From contig DASSSY010000006.1 of assembly GCA_035708205.1 (NCBI GenBank), forward strand, positions 186,001 through 250,000: a stretch of 64,000 nucleotides of DNA. Reading direction: 5' to 3'. This stretch comes from DASSSY01 sp035708205. GTDB lineage: Bacteria; Bacteroidota; Bacteroidia; Chitinophagales; Chitinophagaceae. Below the pieces are notes generated by a model. That model saw only the letters and a program-made list of their open reading frames with translations, was not told where the DNA came from and ran no database searches. Position numbers and translations under genes: made by a program. This document shows, piece after piece, positions 27,788 through 36,110 of the stretch (its first letter is position 1; each line of letters starts with the position of its first letter).

Positions 27788-28633
27788 TTAATAATCCTGC
27801 GGCGCGTCCATGGCTAATTCTTCCAAGGCCTGCGCCAGTTGCTCATCGTTGGGCGCCACGCCATGCCATTTATGCGTTCCCGCCATGAAAGACACGCCAT
27901 GCCCCATATCGGTGTGCATGAGGATAACAACCGGTTTACCTTTTCCGGTATGCTCTTTTGCGTCTTTCAGTGTTGTCACGACCTGCTCCATATCATTGCC
28001 TTCCATGAGCTCGATAACGGTCCAGCCAAAAGCCAGTAATTTGGCTTTCAAATCGCCAAGGCTCATGACAAAATTTGTAGAGCCGTCAATTTGCTGACCA
28101 TTATAATCAATTGTGGCAATGATATTATCCACCTTGTGATGTGCCGCGAACATAAGGGCTTCCCAGTTCTGGCCTTCCTGGAGCTCGCCGTCGCCATGAA
28201 GAGAATAGATCAGGCGGTCGTCATTATTTAGTTTTTTTGCTAATGCCGCGCCAAGCGCCACGCTTAGTCCCTGGCCTAAAGAACCCGAAGCCACACGTAC
28301 GCCAGGCAAGCCCTCGTGGGTAGCGGGATGTCCCTGTAAGCGGGAGTTAATCTTCCTGAAAGTAGATAATTCATTAATGGGGAAATAGCCGCTTCTGGCC
28401 AAAACACTATAAAAAACGGGGGAAATGTGGCCGTTGGACAGGAAAAACAAATCTTCACCTTTACCATCCATATTAAACCGGGGGTCATGCTTCATAATGT
28501 CAAAATACAATGCCACCATATATTCGGTACAGCCGAGGGAGCCACCCGGATGACCGCTGTTTACGGCATGGACCATTCTGACAATATCCCGGCGCACCTG
28601 TGTTGCCATTGTTTTTAAAGCGGAAATTTCCAT
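27788..28633 (-). CDS. transketolase, N-terminal (thiamine-binding) subunit
   Basis: A 281-residue protein equal to the N-terminal PP domain of transketolase (pentose phosphate pathway). Landmarks: the SGHPGGSLGCTEY start region, ASGSLGQGLSVALGAAL, and the thiamine diphosphate/Mg motif GDGELQEGQNWE with the following IATIDYNGQQIDG. Split transketolases need a separate C-terminal (Pyr) subunit. In many genomes it is the next gene, but here the downstream side is a terminator hairpin and a convergent gene, so the partner must be elsewhere or lost. Confidence 0.93.
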   Translation of the reverse strand: MEISALKTMATQVRRDIVRMVHAVNSGHPGGSLGCTEYMVALYFDIMKHDPRFNMDGKGEDLFFLSNGHISPVFYSVLARSGYFPINELSTFRKINSRLQGHPATHEGLPGVRVASGSLGQGLSVALGAALAKKLNNDDRLIYSLHGDGELQEGQNWEALMFAAHHKVDNIIATIDYNGQQIDGSTNFVMSLGDLKAKLLAFGWTVIELMEGNDMEQVVTTLKDAKEHTGKGKPVVILMHTDMGHGVSFMAGTHKWHGVAPNDEQLAQALEELAMDAPQDY

Positions 28634-28758
28634 TGTTGATCTTCTTTTTGAGGGGCAAAATTACAGATTCCCTTTGTATTAACGCTATAAAGCAGGATAT
28701 TTCCGGTGAGACATCTGGAAATGGCCGTTCCGTTCCTTGAGGTTAACGATAGGATGAG

Positions 28759-28792
28759 CAAAAGCCGGAAAGAGCTATCCTCCCGGCTTTTG
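28759..28792 (-). terminator. terminator of the DUF5606 gene
   Basis: A 10-bp stem (CAAAAGCCGG, 28759-28768, with 28783-28792) and a 14-base loop, 31 bases after the DUF5606 stop codon. The arm gives a TTTTG tract on the minus strand. Confidence 0.6.
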
Positions 28793-28822
28793 TTTATCAT
28801 AATTATAATCCCGTGAAGGCGA

Positions 28823-29251
28823 TCAGGCTTCCTCTTTGCTTCCGGTCAATTCTTCGGTGGGCTGATCGAAATGCAGCAGGTCATTTTCTTTTAGCAAGTG
28901 ATACCATTTAAATATTTTCTTGATATCGCTGGCATAGACACGTTCTTCGTCAAAATTTGGTAAAACTTCTTTAAACAGTGTCTTATAGGCAGCTTTGTCA
29001 TTTTGGGCATTTATCTCAGCGACTTTCCCATCAATATTTTTTATCTTAGAAAACACTTCATCCAAACGGACATTTTCATCTGTTGTGTAGATCTCAATAC
29101 TCTCGAGGGGCGTTAACTGGTGTTTCCGGGCAGAGATAAAACTAATGCTGTTGTCCGTCAGGCTTTTAACAATGGCACCGTTATTCTGTGGGTTCAATAG
29201 CTGGAAAAGTCCGGGCAAACCGGTGATGGCAACAATTTGTCTGTATTCCAT
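28823..29251 (-). CDS. DUF5606 family protein
   Basis: A 142-residue soluble protein. Its N-terminal 55 residues (EYRQIVAITGLPGLFQLLNP, then KSLTDNSISFISARKHQLTPLESIEIYT) match the DUF5606 domain found across Bacteroidota. The second half is helical and charged. The function is unknown. No signal peptide or membrane segment. Monocistronic on the minus strand, divergent from the SGNH/PKD gene. Confidence 0.85.
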   Translation of the reverse strand: MEYRQIVAITGLPGLFQLLNPQNNGAIVKSLTDNSISFISARKHQLTPLESIEIYTTDENVRLDEVFSKIKNIDGKVAEINAQNDKAAYKTLFKEVLPNFDEERVYASDIKKIFKWYHLLKENDLLHFDQPTEELTGSKEEA

Positions 29252-29399
29252 AGTATTTTATGCTTGTGTGGAAATTTTGCAAACCGCAAATGTAAATAAA
29301 AATGTGATGGGGAAAACATTTCTCTTTTGGCCAATTTCGTGATCCCGGTTTTCCTGTTGCCTGCCGTTACACCCCTTATCAGGAAATGCTATCTTTTAC

Positions 29400-29407
29400 T
29401 ATCTTTG
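29400..29407 (+). promoter_or_regulatory. possible -7 element of the SGNH/PKD gene
   Basis: TATCTTTG is an exact match to TAnnTTTG and lies 75 bases before the ATG at 29483. No -33 element at the right distance is seen. Confidence 0.35.
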
Positions 29408-29482
29408 CTTTAGCAACAAATTTACAGATAGATTTGTACTTCAGGTCTTATTTTTCTATTGCTCCATATAAAATAACCGGTT

Positions 29483-30745
29483 ATGAAAAAAGCTGCCCTC
29501 CTCCTGATGGCTTTATGGGCTTGTAAGCCCGCATTTGCTACAGATTCGCTGCGCGTATTATTTATCGGCAACAGTTATACGGCCGTCAATAATTTGCCCG
29601 ATATGGTTAAAGAAATGTCTATGTCAAACGGCCATTTCTTAGAAGCCTATGCCAATACGCCCGGAGGTGCTACGCTTCAGGGGCATTTGAGCAACAGTAC
29701 AACACAAAACCTTATTCAACAGGGCAACTGGGATTTTGTAGTCTTACAGGAGCAAAGCCAGATTCCCGCTTTTCCGGATGGCCAGGTTGCCATGATATTT
29801 TATCCTGCAGCCAGGGCGTTGGACAGCCTGATTCATGTTTATTCGCCTTGCGCCAAAACCGTTTTTTATATGACCTGGGGCCGGAAGTACGGCGACCAGG
29901 ACAATTGCGCCAGCTTTCCGCCTATTTGTACTTATGACGGAATGGACAGCATGTTGCGGCTACGCTATACGAATGCCGCTGACAGCAACTCGTCTTTTAT
30001 CAGTCCGGTAGGGCCGGTCTGGCACTATTTGAGGGATAATGTCTCAAATATAGAACTCTATCAAAATGATAACAGTCATCCCACACGGGCAGGCACTTTC
30101 GCTGCCGCCTGCAGCTTTTATGCCATATTTTTCAGCGATAATCCGCAAAACTGTCCTTACAATTATACGCTTTCCAATAATGATGCGGCGGCTATTAAAG
30201 CTGCCGCAGCTACAGTGGTTTTTGACAGTCTTGATTACTGGCAAAGGTTTGCCCCGCTGCCGGTGGCGCAATTTGATCAAAATATTCAGGGCGATACCGT
30301 TTTGTTCTTCAACCAGTCGGAACATGCCGACAGCTGGTCCTGGGATTTTGGCGATGGTCAAACAGATACGGCAAAGAATCCCGGTCATGTGTTTAGTCCC
30401 GGCACTTATACGGTTTGTTTAAACGCGATCAAAGATTGTGATACCGCCGGTTTTTGTGATACCCTGACCATTATGCCAACAGGCATGGGCCAAGGTATGC
30501 CTGTTGTTACGGTGGCCGTCAATATTTATCCGAACCCGGTTCATGATCGTCTGCACATTCCGCGGCTTCCGGAGAACGGGAGTTCCTACATGGTTTATAA
30601 TCTTTTAGGCCGGGAGGTGCAATCCGGTAGGTTAGAGGCGGGTAAAAATACCGTTCTTTTGTCAAACCTTTCGCCCGGGGTTTATTTCCTGAAATTATTC
30701 TCAGGACATGAGATCATTGCATCCGGAAAATTTCAAAAATTGTAA
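29483..30745 (+). CDS. secreted SGNH-type hydrolase with PKD domain and T9SS sorting domain
   Basis: A 420-residue multidomain secreted protein. Residues 1-19 are a signal peptide (LLLMALWACKPAFA). Residues 25-255 have an SGNH/DUF4886-like fold: LRVLFIGNSYT provides the block I Ser, and the DNSHPTRAG stretch provides the Asp and His of block V. A PKD domain follows (about 260-330), with the typical WDFGDG motif. The last 80 residues are a type IX secretion sorting domain: IYPNPVHDRLHI at its start, YNLLGREV and LSPGVYFLKL. It is probably an extracellular or cell-surface esterase or carbohydrate deacetylase. The substrate is inferred from fold only. Confidence 0.85.
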   Translation: MKKAALLLMALWACKPAFATDSLRVLFIGNSYTAVNNLPDMVKEMSMSNGHFLEAYANTPGGATLQGHLSNSTTQNLIQQGNWDFVVLQEQSQIPAFPDGQVAMIFYPAARALDSLIHVYSPCAKTVFYMTWGRKYGDQDNCASFPPICTYDGMDSMLRLRYTNAADSNSSFISPVGPVWHYLRDNVSNIELYQNDNSHPTRAGTFAAACSFYAIFFSDNPQNCPYNYTLSNNDAAAIKAAAATVVFDSLDYWQRFAPLPVAQFDQNIQGDTVLFFNQSEHADSWSWDFGDGQTDTAKNPGHVFSPGTYTVCLNAIKDCDTAGFCDTLTIMPTGMGQGMPVVTVAVNIYPNPVHDRLHIPRLPENGSSYMVYNLLGREVQSGRLEAGKNTVLLSNLSPGVYFLKLFSGHEIIASGKFQKL

Positions 30746-31110
30746 TATATCGAACATTTCCCGAATAAATTTTAACGGGTAGTGCCCATGATGAAACGCG
30801 TTTGCCGGGCTTTTTTTATGCACGGACGAATGAGAATAAGTGCGAATTTGAAGTGGAATATAAATATGCTGTGTGGAATATTGATAATAATGTGTGGAAA
30901 AATAAGTGCATAACCCTTAAGGCGTTCAGGGTAACCGGCCTAAAACTTTTTTACTTCCTTTTGAAAAGTCCCTAAGAATTTGACCTTACCTTAGCGGTTT
31001 AGAAACAGGTCGGACGTTTCGGTCTTTCCAATTATCTTTTAAAATCACGGAGAAACAAAAACAAATACCCTATGCAGCTGTGTAGCTGTTGCAGGTTTTT
31101 AAATTATAAA
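30746..31110. other. dnaB upstream region with phased direct repeats
   Basis: No gene is seen. The 30.8-kb end has a possible terminator (see separate entry). At 30835-30909 is a structured block: AATAAGTGC at both ends (30835 and 30901), and between them three copies of GTGGAA at 30853, 30873 and 30894 (spacing 20 and 21 bases, about two helical turns). The rest, to the dnaB start, is AT-rich and holds no clear consensus promoter. Confidence 0.55.
30784..30817 (+). terminator. weak terminator after the SGNH/PKD gene
   Basis: A GCCC/GGGC outer pair (30784-30787 with 30807-30810) encloses a small AAACGCGTTT palindrome and is followed by a run of seven T. The stem is short and interrupted. Confidence 0.35.
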
Positions 31111-32754
31111 ATGGCAGTAAATTTTACAAAAGAAACAGGGCGCATCGGGAACGGTAGAACAACCCGGAAACCCGAAATGACCAACCTTATGTATGGCAAG
31201 CTGCCGCCCCAGGCGCGGGAGCTTGAGGAAGCAGTGTTGGGAGCGATCATGCTGGAAGGTGACAAGCTCTCCGACGTTCTGGAGATACTGCCTACAGCGG
31301 AATGTTTTTATGTAGAGGCACACAAGAAAATATATTCCGCCGTCCAGGGCCTGTCGGAAAAAGGGCAGGCTGTGGATATGCTGACCGTTTGCGAGGAGCT
31401 GAGGCAGCGCAGTGAATTGGCAGAGCTCGGTGGTGAGTATGCTATTCAAAGGCTGACTATGGCCGTGGTGTCCAGCGCCCACGTGATAGCGCATTCCCGT
31501 ATTGTGCTGGAAAAGTTTATTCTCAGGGAGTTGATCCGTATTTGTGGCGGCATTCTTACGGATGCCTATGAAGATGGCGCCGGTGTCTTTGACTTGCTGG
31601 ACAATGCGGAATCAAAGTTATTTGAGATCAGCAATAATTATCTACGGAAAAACTATTCCAGCCTCCAGGATGTTATTGTAGATGCCATTGAGCAAATTGC
31701 CAAAAGCAAAGAGCGAAAAGATGACCTGACCGGTGTGCCTTCCGGTTTCCCAACCCTGGACGGGATAACAGCCGGCTGGCAAAAAACGGATTTAATCATT
31801 CTGGCCGCGCGGCCCTCCGTAGGTAAGACGGCTTTTGCTTTGAATCTGGCGCTCAACGCTGCCATCAATCCGCAAAAACCACAGGGCGTGGCTATTTTCT
31901 CGCTTGAAATGAGTAATGTCCAGTTAGTTAAGCGTATGTTGAGTACGGTTACCGATGTGCCTTTGGAAAAGATCACGCATGGTCATCTGGAAGATTACGA
32001 ATTTACGCAGATCACCCAACGCATGGAAAAGCTGGCGAACGCGCCTATCTTCATTGACGACCAGGCCGGCCTGAATATATTCGAGCTACGTGCGAAATGC
32101 CGTCGTTTAAAGGCCAAGCATGACATTCAGCTGATCATTATCGACTATTTGCAGTTGATGCACGGTGGCGCGGACAGTAAGTTCGGTAACCGTGAGCAGG
32201 AGATCAGTAAAATTTCCCGTGAGTTAAAAGGACTGGCCAAAGAACTGGATATTCCTATTATTGCGCTTTCCCAGCTAAGCCGTGCGGTCGAAACCCGTTC
32301 CGATAAAAACAAAATTCCCCAATTGAGCGATTTGCGCGAATCGGGGGCCATAGAGCAGGACGCGGACATGGTCATGTTCATTTACCGCCCGGAATATCAT
32401 GGTATTGAAAACAACGAACAGGGTGAGCCTCTTGAAGGAGAAACCCATATCAATATCGCAAAGCACCGTAACGGTCGCCTGGGCAGCGTGAAGTTACAGG
32501 CGCAATTAGCCTATCAGCGCTTTATTGAAATTCCGGAAAATGATTTTATGGGTAATCCTTTTGCCGGTATGCGCAAAGAGCCGCCGGGCATAGGTAGTGG
32601 CATGAGTATTGAGCCCGGGGCCTTTCAGACTATACAATCTAAGGCCAATGACATGACATTTGATGAGGATTGGGGCGATGAAACCGGCGGCGGAGGATTT
32701 TCTCCGAAGTTTAGAATGCCTCCGCCCTCTGAAGATGACGATGCGCCATTTTGA
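31111..32754 (+). CDS. dnaB: replicative DNA helicase DnaB
   Basis: The hexameric helicase that opens the replication fork, about 547 residues. The N-terminal domain (LPPQARELEEAVLGAIMLEG) and the C-terminal RecA-like domain are both complete: Walker A ARPSVGKTAFALN (near residue 232), Walker B IIIDYLQLM, the LSQLSRAVETR arginine region and DLRESGAIEQDADMVMFIYR. The C-terminal tail is Gly/Pro/acidic and unlike E. coli. The ATG at 31111 (AVNFTKE) is preferred; the frame can be extended to 31072 by a Cys-rich stretch that looks unlike protein. It is followed 15 bases later by dtd, so the two are probably co-transcribed. Confidence 0.95.
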   Translation: MAVNFTKETGRIGNGRTTRKPEMTNLMYGKLPPQARELEEAVLGAIMLEGDKLSDVLEILPTAECFYVEAHKKIYSAVQGLSEKGQAVDMLTVCEELRQRSELAELGGEYAIQRLTMAVVSSAHVIAHSRIVLEKFILRELIRICGGILTDAYEDGAGVFDLLDNAESKLFEISNNYLRKNYSSLQDVIVDAIEQIAKSKERKDDLTGVPSGFPTLDGITAGWQKTDLIILAARPSVGKTAFALNLALNAAINPQKPQGVAIFSLEMSNVQLVKRMLSTVTDVPLEKITHGHLEDYEFTQITQRMEKLANAPIFIDDQAGLNIFELRAKCRRLKAKHDIQLIIIDYLQLMHGGADSKFGNREQEISKISRELKGLAKELDIPIIALSQLSRAVETRSDKNKIPQLSDLRESGAIEQDADMVMFIYRPEYHGIENNEQGEPLEGETHINIAKHRNGRLGSVKLQAQLAYQRFIEIPENDFMGNPFAGMRKEPPGIGSGMSIEPGAFQTIQSKANDMTFDEDWGDETGGGGFSPKFRMPPPSEDDDAPF

Positions 32755-32769
32755 TCTCAGCCATAATAT

Positions 32770-33228
32770 ATGAAAGCAGTGATTCAGCGGGTAAGTCAAT
32801 GCCGGCTCAGTATTGGTGGTATCGGGCATAGCGTTATCCGGCAGGGTTTGCTGGTCCTTATCGGCATTGCTGCCGGGGATACCGGTAAGGACATGCACTG
32901 GCTTTGCCGGAAAATCAGTCAGATGCGCCTGTTTGCCGACGGGGAGGGCAAAATGAACCTGTCTGTAAAAGATATTAACGGCGATATTATGTTGGTCAGC
33001 CAGTTCACGCTTTTGGCCGATGCCCGGAAAGGTAACCGCCCTTCTTATATACGCGCTGCCCGGCCGGAAACAGCGATTCCGCTTTATGAGGCAATGGTCC
33101 GGCAGCTTTCAGAAGCTTTAGGTAAGCCGGTAGCCACCGGCGTTTTTGGCGCGGACATGCAGATTACCCTTACCAACGACGGTCCGGTAACCATTATTTT
33201 GGATAGCCGGGAAGGAACGGCGGGGTAA
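32770..33228 (+). CDS. dtd: D-aminoacyl-tRNA deacylase
   Basis: A 152-residue enzyme that removes D-amino acids mischarged on tRNA. The N-terminal MKAVIQRVSQC start and the two active-site motifs SQFTLLAD and TNDGPVTI (the NxGPxT signature) are all present, as is the length of the family. It lies 15 bases downstream of dnaB in the same direction and ends beside the eroded regulator region, whose remnant runs the other way. Confidence 0.95.
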   Translation: MKAVIQRVSQCRLSIGGIGHSVIRQGLLVLIGIAAGDTGKDMHWLCRKISQMRLFADGEGKMNLSVKDINGDIMLVSQFTLLADARKGNRPSYIRAARPETAIPLYEAMVRQLSEALGKPVATGVFGADMQITLTNDGPVTIILDSREGTAG

Positions 33229-33248
33229 AGAAAAGAGCTTTTCGATAT

Positions 33249-33939
33249 CTATTCCACCACAAACAGATAACCCTTCCCCTTCAGCGTAATAATGGAAACA
33301 CCGGATCCATCGGTGAAATAGCTCCGGAGCTTCCGGACATAGACATCTAAATTCCGGCTGATGAAATAGAGTCGTCTTCCCAAACCTGACGCATCAGCTC
33401 CCGGCGATGCAGGGCTTCATTGATATGGGCGCAAAAGACATTCAGGATCTCTGTTTCCCGGTTGGATAGCTGTAGGGTTCGTTCATCGTGGCACAATGTC
33501 ATTTTGTGCGGGTAATAGGTAAAGCTGCCTAAAGTAATAGGTCGTTTTTTGGGCAATTCATCATCCTGATTCCTATTCAGGAGTTGTATCTGGCTTTGAT
33601 CCTGGCCATGAGCTCCTCAAGGCTGAAAGGCTTCTTTAAGTAGTCCGTGCCGCCGGAGGCAAAACCTTCCAGAACGTCTTTGGTCTGGCTTTTTGCGGTC
33701 AGAAAAATGATGGGCATTTGCGGATATATTTTCCGGATGAGCTTGCCTAATGAAAAGCCGTCCACGTTGGGCAACATCACATCAAGCACACAAATGTCGG
33801 GCGAGAAATCTTCCATGCTTTTTATGACCTGCTGGCCGTCTTTTTCGTGTTCGACGGTAAAACCTTGCAATACCATGGTTTCCCGGACGATCGTCGCCAG
33901 GTTCTCTTCGTCTTCAACATAAAATATGTGGTAATTCAT
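33249..33939 (-). pseudogene. OmpR-type response regulator broken by two frameshifts
   Basis: The first 120 codons (33939-33577) are an intact receiver domain: acidic pocket VEDEEN, phospho-acceptor Asp53 in VLDVMLP and the lysine of YLKKPFS. The frame then stops at TGA. Shifting by one base restores the linker (LLNRNQDDELPKKRP) and most of the winged-helix domain (LQLSNRETEIL, RRELMRQVWEDD), which stops at about 33347. A second shift restores the recognition end (FISRNLDVYVRKLR, then LKGKGYLFVVE) to a stop at 33249. Each break is explained by a 1-bp deletion. The start overlaps the kinase stop codon (ATGA), the normal arrangement for a two-component pair. Sequencing error is possible but two breaks in one gene are unusual. 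Confidence 0.85.
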
Positions 33940-34250
33940 GCTTTAAATTTTGGCCATTTAATCATAAAACAGGTTTCAGAGCCGGCGGCCAGATAAATTG
34001 TCCCTTTATGTGCTTCCACCATTTGACGGACATAGCTTAACCCTAAACCGTAACCCTTTACATTATGCCGGTTGCCATTGGGTATCCGGAAAAAACGGTC
34101 AAAAACCTTATTCCGGTAGGCGGTCGCTATGCCGGGACCGTTATCCGCTATTTTTATGGTCACATTGCCAGCGCCTTCGTTGACGGCAATGCGTATTTCC
34201 GTGCCGCCATATTTGACAGCGTTGTCCAGCAGGTTATAAATGACAAATGC
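33936..34250 (-). pseudogene. truncated sensor histidine kinase (ATPase domain only)
   Basis: Only the HATPase_c domain of a kinase remains, about 105 codons. The N box (IYNLLDNAVKYGG), G1 box (ADNGPGI), F box (FDRFFRIP) and G2 box (GYGLGLSYV) are all intact. No membrane segment or phospho-acceptor His domain precedes it: upstream of about 34,250 the DNA belongs, on the other strand, to a beta-barrel gene fragment. The frame can be read back to an ATG at 34295, but those residues are antisense to the barrel. The residues are close to those of the intact kinase at 46.1-47.5 kb, so this is a decayed paralogue. Confidence 0.85.
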
Positions 34251-34259
34251 CTTGCGTTG

Positions 34260-34712
34260 ACCCATAAGCTCACGCTGAACCTGAGTAATCGTCATCAGGA
34301 TAAATGGCAGGCGCAGGGCGGATTGAGTTACGCCTTGACATCAGCAAACTATTCGGTAAATAAAGAAAGGAACGCGCGCTATAATACACTGGAAATTTTT
34401 GCAGACCTGTCTTACCAGCCTGTAAAAACCTGGGATTTCAGTATCCATGCCGATGGCACTTATTATGACGCTCAGAGCTTTGGTAATGCGGTTTTTATGC
34501 CTTTGGTCAATTTTGAAATATCAAGGTATCTTTTCCGTGATCAGCGTGGTAGTATCTCGCTCCGCGTTTTTGACCTCCTGGACAAAAACAAATCTGTAGA
34601 ACGGTTGAGTCAAAGCAACCAGCTTTTGGAGCAACAAAGCAATATTATTCATCGGTACGCCATGCTGACCTTCAGCTACCGTTTCAGCCGCTATGGCAAG
34701 TCACTATTCTGA
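34260..34712 (+). pseudogene. C-terminal fragment of an outer-membrane beta-barrel protein
   Basis: About 150 residues of amphipathic beta strands: LTLNLSNRHQDKWQAQGGLSY, YNTLEIFADLSYQPVKTWDF, IHADGTYYDAQSF and a final SYRFSRYG-type strand ending in Phe. The pattern, and the DLLDKNKSVERLSQSN loop, resemble the C-terminus of the OMP_b-brl_3 (CarboxypepD_reg-like plus TonB-receptor-like barrel) proteins of Bacteroidota, which are normally 800-900 residues. The N-terminal plug and most strands are missing. Upstream, the same frame is only antisense of the kinase fragment, so the fragment starts at the junction at about 34,255. Confidence 0.8.
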
Positions 34713-34943
34713 TTGAAGTTTGTAGGGAGAGCAAGCTCTCTTTGCGTATCTGGCACCCTGATTTTCGGATACTTTGGATTTTCGGAAAATGATTTGGTGT
34801 TGTGCAATCCTTATCTTTCTTATAAATGTTCTAGTCCTCTCAATGCCTTATACAAACCCATTATTTTCATTTTTGTTATGTATTTTGTAATTTTTGCTTT
34901 CTATTGATTTAAAAAGTATTTATTTTTTTCAAATCATGATATT
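34713..34943. other. AT-rich intergenic stretch in the eroded island
   Basis: No gene, hairpin or exact promoter match is seen. TAATTTTTG at about 34890 has one base too many to be a -7 element. Confidence 0.4.
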
Positions 34944-35967
34944 ATGCAACGACTATTTTTACTGCAATAGCATTGATGTTTTTCATTCCAATTGTAAATG
35001 GACAGGATTTTGATGATTTACCCTTACCCGGTCCGCAAACGGATTATACCCGGATGGTAGATACCGGTGACTATCAAATTGAATTTCCGGGGCTAAACCC
35101 GGGCTTTTGGAGAACTACGACCCTATACGGCAGGAAAAATGCGGACAGTAGCTATGATGGCTTTACTTATTCGAACATAACCGATAGTATTATGCCGGGC
35201 GTAGCTAATGACCGGGCTGCATTTCCGGATTCCGGCGCCGAAGGCTCGGAGAAGTACGGCATTTGCCATGGAACTGGTGCCATGCATATAGAAATGCTTC
35301 AGGGGAGAAGCCGACGGAGGCGGCAACGGTTTATTATGTATATATCACTAATGCTACCCGCACGGTTTTAAGCATGGAAAACGGCGACAGCGCAGCTAAG
35401 AAGTTTGGCGGCGTGAACGGGACGGATCCGGACTGGTTGTTATTGACGATAAAAGGGTATAATTATGCCTCAGAGGTTGTTGATTCCGCTTTGTTCTACC
35501 TTGCAGATTTCAGAAGTGATACGGCCGCGAACCATTATATCGTGCAAGACTGGACTATTGTCAAATTGAAAAATATGGGACGAGTGGATTCTTTATCTTT
35601 TACTTTAAGCTCTTCAGACGTGGACAGCAACGGGAAAATGCGTACGACCGCTTACTTTTGCGTTGACCAATTTTCAATTGAGGGTACGGGCGGCATCCGG
35701 AAGCAGGAATTAAACGGCCGGCTAAGCCTGTTTCCTAACCCGGCAGAGGCGGGTGAGCAGATGACTTTGAAAGATTTTCCAGGAAATGACGGGCATTATT
35801 TCATCCAGGCTTATGACATGTCTGGTCGAAAAGTTTTCGAACGAAAAGCCGCTTCTAATCAATCTTTCTTGTTGCCGGAATTATTGTCCGGGAATTATAT
35901 TTTTAAAATACTGGACAAGGAAAAAGCAATCATTGGTTATCGAAAAATAAACATAAGTCAGCCATAG
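34944..35967 (+). pseudogene. frameshifted DUF4465 secreted protein with T9SS sorting domain
   Basis: A surface protein broken in two places. From ATG 34944 the frame reads a signal peptide start (MQRLF), then stops after nine codons. Adding one T to the T5 run gives a full signal peptide (MQRLFFTAIALMFFIP) in frame with DUF4465 sequence (GFTYSNITD, then AEGSEKYGI). A second break near 35,310, explained by loss of one G from a run (CAGGGGAG, ancestral GGGGG), moves to a frame with the rest of DUF4465 (VYITNATRTVLSMENGD, KKFGGVNGTDPDW), followed by a T9SS domain (LFPNPAEAGEQ; YDMSGRKVF). Domain identity is clear; its ligand is unknown. Confidence 0.8.
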
Positions 35968-36056
35968 CGTTCTGTTATCGCTATGAATCAATAGCGGATG
36001 GTCTGGTCCTGATTTGGGCAACCGGTAAATGCATAACAGCAGGCAGAGCCTTCAAA

Positions 36057-36093
36057 AATTCGGGCGGTTTCATTTTTTGAAACCGCCCGAATT
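36057..36093. terminator. bidirectional terminator after the DUF4465 and DegT genes
   Basis: A 16-bp perfect stem (36057-36072 with 36078-36093, arm AATTCGGGCGGTTTCA) and a five-base T loop, between convergent genes. Confidence 0.7.
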
Positions 36094-36110
36094 ACTATGA
36101 TAAAGAGGAT

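Noticed and set aside
30853..30905. DnaA boxes upstream of dnaB
   Set aside because: The GTGGAA repeats do not fit the TTATCCACA consensus (no TAA end) closely enough, and no replication-origin genes other than dnaB are near.
34065..34259. First 65 codons of the beta-barrel fragment's open frame
   Set aside because: They are antisense to the intact ATPase-domain coding of the kinase, so the barrel fragment is started at about 34,260.
33200..36000. Insertion sequence or integron in the eroded island
   Set aside because: No transposase, integrase or matching terminal repeats were seen near the junction.
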